64,000 nucleotides of DNA from CAZCTC01 sp964501335. Its GTDB lineage: Bacteria; Chloroflexota; Anaerolineae; B4-G1; SLSP01. The stretch is taken from assembly GCA_964501335.1 (NCBI GenBank), contig CAZCTC010000036.1:12908-76907 (forward strand), in the 5' to 3' direction. The notes under the pieces are model-generated. The model did not search any database. It was not told where the DNA came from and saw nothing but the letters and a program-made list of their open reading frames with translations. This document shows positions 25,168 through 33,356 of the stretch, piece by piece. Every line of letters begins with the position of its first letter. Position 1 is the stretch's first letter. Both the position numbers and the translations under genes were made by a program.

Positions 25168-26532
25168 ATGGAACAAAACTTAACTTTACGTTTTCCGGCC
25201 GGCTTTTTATGGGGAACCGCAGCTTCAGCTTATCAAATCGAAGGGGCCTGGAACGAAGACGGCAAAGGGCCGTCGATTTGGGATGAATTCTGTCGCAAAC
25301 CGGGAAGAACGCATCAGGGACAAAACGGCGACATCGCCGTTGACCACTACCACCGCTGGGCCGATGATGTCCGGTTGATGGCCAGCATGGGCCTGAAAGC
25401 CTATCGCTTCTCCATTTCCTGGTCCCGTATCATTCCGGAAGGCCGGGGGAAAGTCAATCCCTGCGGTCTCGATTTCTACGACCGGTTGATCGATGCGTTG
25501 CTGGCGCAAGGCATCGAACCTATCCCCACGCTCTTTCATTATGACCTTCCCCTGGCCCTGCAAAAGAAAGGGGGCTGGCCGCGCCGCGAAACGGCCGAAG
25601 CCTTCGGAGAATATGCCGCCGTCCTCGGTAAAAAATTCGGGGATCGGATCAATTTATGGATCACCCACAATGAACCGTTTGTCACGGCTATGGTAGGGCA
25701 CCTGCTAGGAGATCACGCCCCCGGCTGGCGTAACCCCTTCGCGGCTTTCCAATCTGTCCATCACTTGCTGCTCTCTCACGGCCTCGCCGTGGAAGCTTTG
25801 CGCGACACGACATCGCGCCCCACCAAAATCGGGATTGCGCTGAATCTCAGCCCGGTCCATCCAGCCAGTTCCAAAGAACCCGATCTCCTGGCCGCCGAAC
25901 GCTATGACGGCGTCGGTAATCGCTTACTCCTGGACCCCCTGCTCAGAGGTTACTATCCGGAAGATGTGGTGCGCCGTTTTGGCCTCTTTTTCACTTCCGT
26001 CATCCGCACCCACGATCTCGCCCGCATTTCAGCCCCTTTGGATTTTGTGGGCGTTAACTACTATACCCGGGCCGTCATTCGCCATGACTGGCGGGTTCCT
26101 TTTTTACAGGCCTATCCGGTCAGCCCGTTAGGAAATGATTATTCTCCCATGTGGGAAATCTATCCCCATGGAATTTATGAACTCCTCAGTCGCATCTGGC
26201 ATGACTATCAACCCAAAACCCTTTTTGTTACAGAAAATGGAGTCCCGGTCCGCGATCGGCTCACGCCCGACGGACAGGTTCTCGATCAACCCCGGATCAA
26301 TTACCTGCAAAGTCACCTGGTACAGGTCCATCGCGCCGTGGCAGAGGGAATTCCAATCCTCGGCTATCTGGTCTGGTCCCTGCTCGATAATTTCGAATGG
26401 AATCTGGGCTACCAGATGCGCTTCGGATTGATCCATATCGATTATGCCAATCTGGCTCGTACGATTAAACAAAGTGGGTACTGGTTCTCCGAGGTGATCC
26501 GTAACAACGGATTGGCTATCAATCCCGCTTAA
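25168..26532 (+). CDS. Family GH1 beta-glucosidase
   Basis: Cytosolic retaining glycosidase of 454 residues that hydrolyses beta-glucosides or related beta-glycosides. Start at ATG 25168, eight bases after GGAG; upstream in-frame ATG overlaps the propeller gene. GH1 landmarks: FPAGFLWGTAASAYQIEGAW at the N-terminus, acid/base Glu in THNEPF, nucleophile Glu in FVTENGVP, and the C-terminal VWSLLDNFEWNLGY. All catalytic residues are present. It probably forms a two-gene unit with the propeller gene. Confidence 0.96.
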   Translation: MEQNLTLRFPAGFLWGTAASAYQIEGAWNEDGKGPSIWDEFCRKPGRTHQGQNGDIAVDHYHRWADDVRLMASMGLKAYRFSISWSRIIPEGRGKVNPCGLDFYDRLIDALLAQGIEPIPTLFHYDLPLALQKKGGWPRRETAEAFGEYAAVLGKKFGDRINLWITHNEPFVTAMVGHLLGDHAPGWRNPFAAFQSVHHLLLSHGLAVEALRDTTSRPTKIGIALNLSPVHPASSKEPDLLAAERYDGVGNRLLLDPLLRGYYPEDVVRRFGLFFTSVIRTHDLARISAPLDFVGVNYYTRAVIRHDWRVPFLQAYPVSPLGNDYSPMWEIYPHGIYELLSRIWHDYQPKTLFVTENGVPVRDRLTPDGQVLDQPRINYLQSHLVQVHRAVAEGIPILGYLVWSLLDNFEWNLGYQMRFGLIHIDYANLARTIKQSGYWFSEVIRNNGLAINPA

Positions 26533-26553
26533 AAACAGCCATTATCACAAAGC

Positions 26554-26590
26554 AGTTCGCGCGCGCTTGCAAAGCAAGTGCGCGCGAACT
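26554..26590. terminator. GC-rich hairpin between convergent genes
   Basis: AGTTCGCGCGCGCTTGC pairs with GCAAGTGCGCGCGAACT around AAA, between the GH1 gene (+) and the vault-like gene (-). No T-run; it belongs to the stand-alone hairpin group described in the findings. Confidence 0.5.
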
Positions 26591-26611
26591 ATAGAAATCG
26601 CCCTACTCCAT

Positions 26612-28021
26612 TTAATTACTGCTGTTGACCACCCGTCGGGTCTCGATGCTCAAATCCACATCCTCCGGCGTGAAATATAGTTGCGCCGTCCCCTGACTGA
26701 GTTTCTCCAACGCTTCCTGCTTGCGCAACAAATTGAAAATCCCCAGTTTTTCCACGCTGCCGAACTCACTTCCCAGGCCTTCAAAGAACGCCCGTACCCG
26801 GACGCCTTCTCCTTCCCCTTCCATCTGCGCCGCCGCCTGGACATTTTCCCGCCGCGCCGCCAGCAATTGCTGGCGCATCTTCTCGGCCTCGATCTCTCCC
26901 TCAATCTGCCGCACTTTGACTTCATTCTCGCTGGCCTGCTTTTGCAGTTGATTGAGTCGATCGGTAGTCTCTCGAATGATCTCTTGCAGGATCATTTGAG
27001 TCGCGGCGTCTTTACAGGCTATCGAACGAACCTCTACCGCATGCAGCTTTACCCCCCGCTCGGTATAAAAAACCGTATCGGATTCCAATACCGCCCCCCG
27101 CACCACCCGGTTGAATTCCGACAAAAACTGTTCCAGACTGACTTGTGAAACCGACTGGATAATGGCGCTGCGGGCATGCGAACAGATATCCCCCGGCGTG
27201 TCGTCGGTCGAACGGATCATCCGCTCCACATCCACAATCTGCCAGAAAAAGGTAATGCCCAACACCAGCTCCACATTATCCTGAGTCCGCGCTTCAAACT
27301 CATACCACATAAACTTCGGCCGCTCATCCAGCCGACTGATCCGCAAGGTCCGTTTCTCCTTATGGATCCCCGTGGACCAGAAAAATTCCACCAGATCGGA
27401 ATAGGGAGCCAGGAAAAATGAACGCTCGGTATCGCGCCCCCGCCTGAAAATATACTTCCCCGACTGATCTTTGATCACCAACGTCTCATGATCTTCCAAC
27501 CGAATACGGTGCCGCACTTCTACAATCTCCTGGGTCGCCGCCGGCATGAATACCTGCGGCGCGGTGATCAAATCCAGCTGACCGGTCTCCAGGTCTCGCA
27601 CCAACACCGCCGTATTCTCATCGACATTAACGCCGTCACTGATGGCCCCCAACGCTTTTTCGGTGGGTTCCAGATAGACACTTCCCTCCCCCCGCTCCAC
27701 CCGAATCACCCCGGTGCGTTCATCCAAAATTTTGAGATATTGATTGGCCTTCAAAGGCGAAGCTGTAAAACGTCCTAAAATTTCTTCGCTTTCAGTAGGA
27801 AAAAACATCTGCGGCCCCCGCACACACCGCACCTCACCCGTCAAAAAATTGCGCACATGCAGATAATCGATCGGTCCCAGGGTCATCCCCTTTCGCAACT
27901 TCACCCGCTCAAAGGGGGAAGCAACATACACCCGGGGCCCGCGCACGACCCATCGTCGGGTAAAACTCTCCACCAACAATTGCTGATCTTCCTTCAAGAA
28001 AAAGACCCAGGGAATGAGCAT
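26612..28021 (-). CDS. Major vault protein-like SPFH protein
   Basis: 469 residues from the ATG ending at 28021, preceded by GGAGG with 7-base spacing; the longer open frame to 28093 has no such site. Residues 1-215 hold about five MVP-type repeats (RRWVVRGPRVYV, GEVRCVRGPQMFFP, GVIRVERGEGSVYLEP, GQLDLITAPQVFMP, GKYIFRRG). Residues ~225-345 align with the MVP shoulder (SPFH) domain: MWYEFEARTQDNVELVLGIT, then VSLEQFLSEFNRVVRGAVL. Residues ~345-400 are a charged coiled coil like the cap helix. Eukaryotic MVP is ~860-890 residues with nine repeats, so this is a short version. MVP builds the vault shell; here self-assembly is an inference. It is transcribed divergently from the glycosyltransferase at 28213. 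Confidence 0.75.
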   Translation of the reverse strand: MLIPWVFFLKEDQQLLVESFTRRWVVRGPRVYVASPFERVKLRKGMTLGPIDYLHVRNFLTGEVRCVRGPQMFFPTESEEILGRFTASPLKANQYLKILDERTGVIRVERGEGSVYLEPTEKALGAISDGVNVDENTAVLVRDLETGQLDLITAPQVFMPAATQEIVEVRHRIRLEDHETLVIKDQSGKYIFRRGRDTERSFFLAPYSDLVEFFWSTGIHKEKRTLRISRLDERPKFMWYEFEARTQDNVELVLGITFFWQIVDVERMIRSTDDTPGDICSHARSAIIQSVSQVSLEQFLSEFNRVVRGAVLESDTVFYTERGVKLHAVEVRSIACKDAATQMILQEIIRETTDRLNQLQKQASENEVKVRQIEGEIEAEKMRQQLLAARRENVQAAAQMEGEGEGVRVRAFFEGLGSEFGSVEKLGIFNLLRKQEALEKLSQGTAQLYFTPEDVDLSIETRRVVNSSN

Positions 28022-28212
28022 GGCCTGCCTCCATGAAACTGAGGATAACTTCATTATATTCATTTTCCGCCCCCTCGCAGTGATCCAGCTCACAGAGTGT
28101 TGGAAACATGTAAAATTTTCAAAACCGCTTATACTTGAGATAGTTTGATTCGACTGTCTTTAAATCGGCCGCCAGGCTGCCAGACGCATAAGCAATACAA
28201 GGAGATCGATCC

Positions 28213-30021
28213 ATGGTCAATCCTGCCTTTGATTTTGAATTCGTTGTCCATGCTACCCACGAAGCCGGTTTTAAAGTTGGTGGTATCGGCGCAGTCCTTG
28301 ACGGATTGCTCGCCGCCCCGGCTTACAATGCCGCCGTTCGGCGCACGCTGTTGATCGGCCCCATGGATGTCAACAGCGCCACCGAAATGTCCCGCCTGAC
28401 CGATCCTCGCAATCGATTGACCATTCACTACTCCTCCTGGCACAACATCAATACCCCTCCCGAATCCATAGAAAACGAGAGCGACTGGCAGGTAATCTCA
28501 TCCAGTTTGCAGGCCATTGAGGCCCTCTTTCAGGTACGGCTGCTCTACGGTCGCCGTTTCCTGGGAAATGTAGAACACGAAATCCTGCTGGTCGATGCCC
28601 GCCACGCCCGGGCAGAAGAGACCAATGCCTTTAAATACGAACTCTGGGAACACTATCACATCCGCCCTGAACGGTATGAAGTCCTCGATGAATTCGATTT
28701 GACGGTCAAAGCGGCCCGCCCCGCCTTCGCCGCCTTGACCCTGCTGGCCGGCGAAACCACGGGCGCTCGCTTCATCATCGCGCACGAATGGATGGGAATT
28801 CCGCTGGCGCTCACCGCTCAAATCCAGAGCGGAATGGAATGGCATCTGGTCTTCTATGCCCATGAAATGGCCACCGCCCGCATCCTGGTCGAAGATCACG
28901 CCGGCCACGACACCCGCTTCTACAACGCCCTGCGCCTCGCCCGCCAGAACAAACTCAACCTGGATCAGGTTTTCGGCGACCGCAACGATTTCTTCAAACA
29001 TGCCCTCATCAAACAGGCCCCCCGGCTCGATCTGACGCTGGCCGTCGGCGATTGGGTGGTCGAAGAACTACGCTTCCTCGGCGGCGGCTTTGAAACCACG
29101 CCGATCGAACTGGCCTACAACGGAATCCCCTCAGAACCGGTCACCATAGAAGAACGCCACACCTCTAAAGGACGCCTGCAGCACTATTGCCAGAATCTGC
29201 TGGGGTATCGCCCCGACTATATCTTCAGCCATGTCACCCGCCTCGTCGTCAGCAAAGGACTCTGGCGCGACCTGCGCGTGCTCGAACATCTCGATCCCCT
29301 GCTGGCCGCTGAAGGCAAAACCGCCGTCCACTATATGCTCTCCACCAGCGCTCCCACCGGCCGGCTGCCCGCCGACGTGATGCGCTGGGAACAGGAATAT
29401 GGCTGGCCCATCGTCCATCGCACCGACAACGGCGATCTGGTCTGGCTGGAAATCCCTATGTACGCCGCCATCGAAGCCTTTAACGCCCATTCCCAGGCCA
29501 TCAAAATCGTCCTCATCAACCAGTATGGCTGGGATCAGGCTCACTGCGGAATGAAAATGCCCCCCGATATGAGCTTCAAAGATCTGCGCCGCGGCGCCGA
29601 TCTGGAATTCGGTCAATCGGTCTATGAACCCTTCGGCATCGCCCAGGTAGAGCCGTTGGGGTTCGGAGCCCTCTGTGTGGTCAGTAACATCTGCGGCTGT
29701 GTAGGATTCGCGGAACAGGCCGCCCATCAGGCCGGACTGGAAAACTTCCCCAACCTGATCATTGCCGATTACACCACACCGCCGTCCACCATCCCTATCC
29801 GTTCTCCCTGGGAAGCGCTCAAAATCGGGCAGGAAACGCGCGATGCGCTGGAAATCACCAACAGCAGCGCCGTCGCCCGGACAATCTTTGCCGCTCTGCC
29901 CCGCACGGAACACCAGGCCCAACAGTTGCTCGATCAGGGACAGCAGGTCAGCCGGCGCATGAGCTGGGAAGTCGTCGCTCAAGAGTATCTGCTGCCGGCC
30001 CTGGCCCGGCTGTGTAATTAA
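28213..30021 (+). CDS. Glycogen/starch synthase-like glycosyltransferase (GT5-like)
   Basis: 602 residues, ATG behind AAGGAG. The N-terminal domain has the ADP-glucose synthase motif as KVGGIGAVLDGLL (residues ~18-30, KxGG). The C-terminal domain has FGQSVYEPFGIAQVEPLGFGAL, the E-x7-E nucleotide-sugar site of retaining GT-B enzymes. It is longer than bacterial GlgA (~480 residues), with extra sequence after the KVGG half. A storage or structural glucan is the likely product. The two genes that follow are closely spaced (17 and 26 bp), so it probably heads a three-gene operon. Confidence 0.75.
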   Translation: MVNPAFDFEFVVHATHEAGFKVGGIGAVLDGLLAAPAYNAAVRRTLLIGPMDVNSATEMSRLTDPRNRLTIHYSSWHNINTPPESIENESDWQVISSSLQAIEALFQVRLLYGRRFLGNVEHEILLVDARHARAEETNAFKYELWEHYHIRPERYEVLDEFDLTVKAARPAFAALTLLAGETTGARFIIAHEWMGIPLALTAQIQSGMEWHLVFYAHEMATARILVEDHAGHDTRFYNALRLARQNKLNLDQVFGDRNDFFKHALIKQAPRLDLTLAVGDWVVEELRFLGGGFETTPIELAYNGIPSEPVTIEERHTSKGRLQHYCQNLLGYRPDYIFSHVTRLVVSKGLWRDLRVLEHLDPLLAAEGKTAVHYMLSTSAPTGRLPADVMRWEQEYGWPIVHRTDNGDLVWLEIPMYAAIEAFNAHSQAIKIVLINQYGWDQAHCGMKMPPDMSFKDLRRGADLEFGQSVYEPFGIAQVEPLGFGALCVVSNICGCVGFAEQAAHQAGLENFPNLIIADYTTPPSTIPIRSPWEALKIGQETRDALEITNSSAVARTIFAALPRTEHQAQQLLDQGQQVSRRMSWEVVAQEYLLPALARLCN

Positions 30022-30038
30022 AAATTCAGGAGCAAATC

Positions 30039-30563
30039 ATGGACAAAGCACCTCGAAGTGGACGTGTCGCGGCCGAATTCTTCTATTCCGGCTTCCGAAT
30101 TTCCGCCGTCTATGACACTCAAAAACGGCTGCTGGCTGATATTATTTACGACGGCAATGTCTCTTATCTCACCATCGAAGAAGTCTATCTTTCTTCGATC
30201 GGTAAACCGGCAGAAATTCTGGGGAACTATCCTTCCGCCATGTTTATGAAATCCAAACTCGAATTTTTCCTGACGCTCAACCAGGAAGACGGCCTGCGCC
30301 GGGATCAGCTCTATGGCAATTACAAATTGATCCCGCTGGTCCCTATTTTTGTGACCTTCCCTTTTTACGAACTCACCGGCTTTGTCCGCCATACCGGCAA
30401 ATTTGACCCGATTTCTTTTATGACGCTGCAAAGTGAAACCTTTGTAACCATGCTGAACGTCACCGTTCGCTCTGCAATCGATCCCTCGGTCACATTCCAG
30501 GGAGGCGCCGCGGTCTTGAATAAAGCTTACATTGGCGCCATCGGACAAAAAGCAACTAAATAA
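30039..30563 (+). CDS. Conserved-looking protein of unknown function
   Basis: 174 residues, start ATG 30039 behind CAGGAG. No signal peptide, membrane segment or catalytic motif that I recognise. The first ~80 residues read as beta-rich (AEFFYSGFRISAVYDTQKR, LLADIIYDGNVSYLTIEEVY), then FFLTLNQEDGLRR, and the sequence has few low-complexity stretches. Codon use matches its neighbours. Position between the GT5-like enzyme and the receiver-ATPase suggests a role with them. Confidence 0.7.
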   Translation: MDKAPRSGRVAAEFFYSGFRISAVYDTQKRLLADIIYDGNVSYLTIEEVYLSSIGKPAEILGNYPSAMFMKSKLEFFLTLNQEDGLRRDQLYGNYKLIPLVPIFVTFPFYELTGFVRHTGKFDPISFMTLQSETFVTMLNVTVRSAIDPSVTFQGGAAVLNKAYIGAIGQKATK

Positions 30564-30589
30564 GCCGGATAGAGTCTCAGGAGGTAAGT

Positions 30590-31693
30590 ATGGCCCGAAT
30601 TCTAATCATCGACGACAATCTCGATATGATCCGTTTGCTGGAAACACTTTTACGCAGTCGCGGCGGACATGAAGTCATTACCAGTAACGACGGCCAGGAC
30701 GGTGTTGAAAAAGCCTTCGCCCAACAACCCGATGTGATCATCGCCGATGTGATGATGCCCAAAATGAACGGGTACGAGGTTGTGCGGAAACTCCGCGCCG
30801 ATGCCCGCACCGCCAATGCCGGCATTATCATCCTGACGGCCCGCGGCCAGCCGGTCGATCGTCTGGCTTCCCTCGAAGCCGGCGCCGATGAGTATATGAC
30901 CAAACCTGCCAGCATCGATGACCTGTTGGAAAAGGTAACGGCCCTGACCAATCGGGCGCCCACCCCACCCCCCGGCAAAGGGCTGATCATCAGCCTGCTG
31001 AGCATGCGGGGCGGAACCGGCGTGACCACCCTGGCCGTCAACATGGCCGCCATGTTACGCCGCGGCACCGAAACCGTGCTCTTCGATCTTTCACCGCGCG
31101 GCGGCCATTGCGCTCTCTACCTGGGCCTCCGCCCCGATCGACATTGGGGACTCTTGCTGCAAAAACCCGACCTCAAAACCGAGGATCTGCTGCTGCAACA
31201 CCCCTCCGGCCTGAAATTACTCGCCGCTCCCACGGCCCCGGTCCGCGGCGGCTGGTTCTCGGAAGAACAATTGGATAATACGCTGAACTCGCTGCGCTCC
31301 CTGGCCCGCTTTATCATCGTCGATATGCCGCCGGTCCTCAATCCCATCGCCCTGAAAGTGCTGGAGGCCTCGCACCGCATCCTGGTCATCGGGGCCGACG
31401 ATCCACCCGGCCTGCAATCCATCCTGGGCACCTATCAGACGCTGCAAGACATGCAGGACAAAATGCTGGTGGTCCTCAATGGAGCCAATGCCGGCCCCCG
31501 TCCGCCCATCGAGGCCGTCGAACGGGCCCTGCATATTTCCATTGCCGGCGATCTGCCCTTTGATCCGGCCCAGGCCAATGCCATGCGGCGCAGCCTGCCG
31601 CTGGCCTTTGCCCAACCGGAGCCGCCCTTGATTGTGGCCTTGAAAAAAATCGCCGTGATGGCGGTTCAGCCCCGGCCGACCACCAAAGCGTGA
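30590..31693 (+). CDS. Receiver fused to CpaE/MinD-like ATPase
   Basis: 367 residues, ATG behind AGGAGG. Receiver 1-118 is complete: IIDDN, acceptor in VIIADVMMPKMNG, ILTARG and YMTKPAS. Residues ~130-350 form a ParA/MinD-superfamily domain, with the P-loop written SMRGGTGVTTLAVNMA: the signature Lys is Arg and the Walker A Lys is Val. CpaE of tad pilus systems shows the same kind of degenerate P-loop after a receiver-like domain. FIIVDMPPVLNP is the Walker B region. No tad/cpa genes are in the window, so the role may be spatial or regulatory for the glycosyltransferase operon. Confidence 0.85.
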   Translation: MARILIIDDNLDMIRLLETLLRSRGGHEVITSNDGQDGVEKAFAQQPDVIIADVMMPKMNGYEVVRKLRADARTANAGIIILTARGQPVDRLASLEAGADEYMTKPASIDDLLEKVTALTNRAPTPPPGKGLIISLLSMRGGTGVTTLAVNMAAMLRRGTETVLFDLSPRGGHCALYLGLRPDRHWGLLLQKPDLKTEDLLLQHPSGLKLLAAPTAPVRGGWFSEEQLDNTLNSLRSLARFIIVDMPPVLNPIALKVLEASHRILVIGADDPPGLQSILGTYQTLQDMQDKMLVVLNGANAGPRPPIEAVERALHISIAGDLPFDPAQANAMRRSLPLAFAQPEPPLIVALKKIAVMAVQPRPTTKA

Positions 31694-31710
31694 TCCCCGG
31701 TTTTAAAAGA

Positions 31711-31753
31711 TTTTACATTTGCGCGCCGATGGAATCGGCGCGCAAATGTAAAA
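31711..31753. terminator. Perfect 20-bp hairpin, 3' of receiver-ATPase gene
   Basis: TTTTACATTTGCGCGCCGAT pairs completely with its inverted copy around GGA. It is the first of two hairpins in the convergent gap before the GT4 gene, one near each stop codon. The outer A/T pairs could give a T-run on either strand. Confidence 0.6.
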
Positions 31754-31795
31754 TTAACGAACTGTACGGTTAACCCCAAAAAGCGGAAAAAAGCC

Positions 31796-31833
31796 CGTAT
31801 TTTTGCGCGCATTCGGATGCGCGCAAAAATACG
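31796..31833. terminator. Perfect 17-bp hairpin, 3' of GT4 gene
   Basis: CGTATTTTTGCGCGCAT, loop TCGG, then the exact inverted arm. It ends six bases from the GT4 stop codon on the minus strand. Confidence 0.6.
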
Positions 31834-31838
31834 CCAAA

Positions 31839-32906
31839 TTAAACCCTCGCCAGAAACTTCCGCACCTTTCTGAACGATTCTTCCCAGGTAGGATGCTTCG
31901 CATAACTTTTACAGGCCCCCAGGCTCAACTCCACTAAAAATTCCCGCTCCAACGCCAACGACAAAATATAACCGCCCAACCGATCGATATCCCCAGGCAT
32001 GATCAAATACCCATTGTCCCCCGGTTTGATCAACTCATCCGCCCCTCCGGCCGTCGTCCCGATAGCCGGCAATCCCCACCCCATACCCTCCAGGTAGGCC
32101 AACCCAAACCCCTCATAATAAGAAGGCATCACCAACAACTGGCTCCGGCGCAGATGGTAAGTCAGCGCCCGCCCGTCCAACCGCCCCCGAAAGAAGATCA
32201 TATCTTCCACCTCCTCCCGCTCTGCCAGCTTTTTCAAAAACGCCACATAGCCCGGATCCAGATCCATCGATCCGACCAGATTAAGCTCCATCCAGGGAGG
32301 AATCGACCCCATAGCCTCGATCAGATCTGCCACCCCCTTCCGGGGGATCAGATTGCCCAGAAAAATCATCCGAAGCGGACAATTCACCTGGGCCCGGGCA
32401 GCGATCTCATCCGGCATGACCTTCGCCCCATCGGCATCTCGCCCCGGATAGGCAATCGGACCCTGGATTCGCCGGCCGGCGGCCCGACTCACCGCCCGCC
32501 GCGTGGCCTTGCTGTTATAAATACACCCGGTCATCTGTCGCAAATAGAGCCGTTCCACAAAACGATAGAACAACCGCAGCCCCCATGGATGCGGCTCGCA
32601 GGAACGCAAATGATGGACCAAAGCAATCAACGGCACGCCGGTAGCCTGCAACTCTCGATTGACCGCCAGCAATGAGGGGTGACTCAACTCATCCTGAATC
32701 CACACCTCGATATCAGAACGCTGAAAAATCTCCCGCGTAGAAGCCGTAAAATTATCTTTCAGATGACGGGGGTAATCGCGTCCCGGCAGGCTGAAAATCT
32801 CCACCTCATCGCCTTGCGCCCGCAGATAAGAGACCAGCTGCCGATCGTAAAGATACCCCCCCGATACACTCTCCAGACCGTCATAGATAACCAACCCGAT
32901 CTTCAC
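31839..32906 (-). CDS. GT4-family glycosyltransferase
   Basis: Retaining GT-B glycosyltransferase of 355 residues, cytosolic. Starts with GTG (32904-32906) behind AGGAG at seven bases. The C-terminal domain shows RMIFLGNLIPRKGVADLIEA and the donor-site motif MPSYYEGFGLAYLEGMGWGLPAIGT (E-x7-E in EGFGLAYLE). Its start overlaps the end of the PTPS-like gene by 26 bp, so it is the last gene of the five-gene minus-strand operon. Donor and acceptor are unknown; transfer of a sugar to a pteridine or related small molecule is an inference from the neighbours. Confidence 0.85.
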   Translation of the reverse strand: MKIGLVIYDGLESVSGGYLYDRQLVSYLRAQGDEVEIFSLPGRDYPRHLKDNFTASTREIFQRSDIEVWIQDELSHPSLLAVNRELQATGVPLIALVHHLRSCEPHPWGLRLFYRFVERLYLRQMTGCIYNSKATRRAVSRAAGRRIQGPIAYPGRDADGAKVMPDEIAARAQVNCPLRMIFLGNLIPRKGVADLIEAMGSIPPWMELNLVGSMDLDPGYVAFLKKLAEREEVEDMIFFRGRLDGRALTYHLRRSQLLVMPSYYEGFGLAYLEGMGWGLPAIGTTAGGADELIKPGDNGYLIMPGDIDRLGGYILSLALEREFLVELSLGACKSYAKHPTWEESFRKVRKFLARV

Positions 32907-33288
32907 GGCTCAACTCCTGATGGTAAGATGCCCACGCTTCAGAGTTCTCCCACAATTGCACGGTGATCGTCCGAAAAGAAATCGGACGCAAGGCTTCGAT
33001 CATAGCCAGACAAAAAAATCGCGCCAGATGCTCCATACTGGGATTGAGATCCAAAAATTCAGGAAGCTCATTCAGCACCTGATTGGAATAATGCCCGATC
33101 AAAAGGAGCATCGCATGTTCTACTCTGGTCAAATCGACCAGATAGCCATGCTCATCCAGATCCACCCCTTCCAACCGCACTTCAACCTGATAGGCATGGG
33201 CATGCAGCCGATTTTCAGCCCCCCACTCCCCGCCGATCAAAAAATGCCGCGCAATAAACGACTTCCGTAAACCAATCTGATACATCAT
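32881..33288 (-). CDS. PTPS/QueD-family protein with altered catalytic residue
   Basis: 135 residues of the 6-pyruvoyl-/6-carboxy-tetrahydropterin synthase fold. Zinc ligands appear as ARHF (His ~15) and LHAHAY (two His ~30-32); VDLTRVE and LWENSEAWASY fit the rest of the active site. The position of the catalytic Cys of QueD (CGRLHGH) is Glu here (ENRLHAH). A Cys-to-Glu change is a known mark of the PTPS-III subgroup, though there the Glu is usually one residue closer to the His. Ordinary queuosine synthesis is therefore unlikely. It sits between the dehydrogenase and the GT4 gene. Confidence 0.8.
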   Translation of the reverse strand: MMYQIGLRKSFIARHFLIGGEWGAENRLHAHAYQVEVRLEGVDLDEHGYLVDLTRVEHAMLLLIGHYSNQVLNELPEFLDLNPSMEHLARFFCLAMIEALRPISFRTITVQLWENSEAWASYHQELSREDRVGYL

Positions 33289-33311
33289 TTCCTCTCCACT
33301 CAGATTAAAAA

Positions 33312-33356
33312 ATTTATATTTTCGCGCGCCCCCTCAAGGCACACGAAAATATAAAT
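33312..33356 (-). repeat. AT/GC hairpin between dehydrogenase and PTPS-like genes
   Basis: ATTTATATTTTCGCGCGCC pairs with GGCACACGAAAATATAAAT with two mismatches, loop around CCCTCA. It touches the dehydrogenase stop codon and may mark a partial transcript end inside the operon. Confidence 0.45.
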
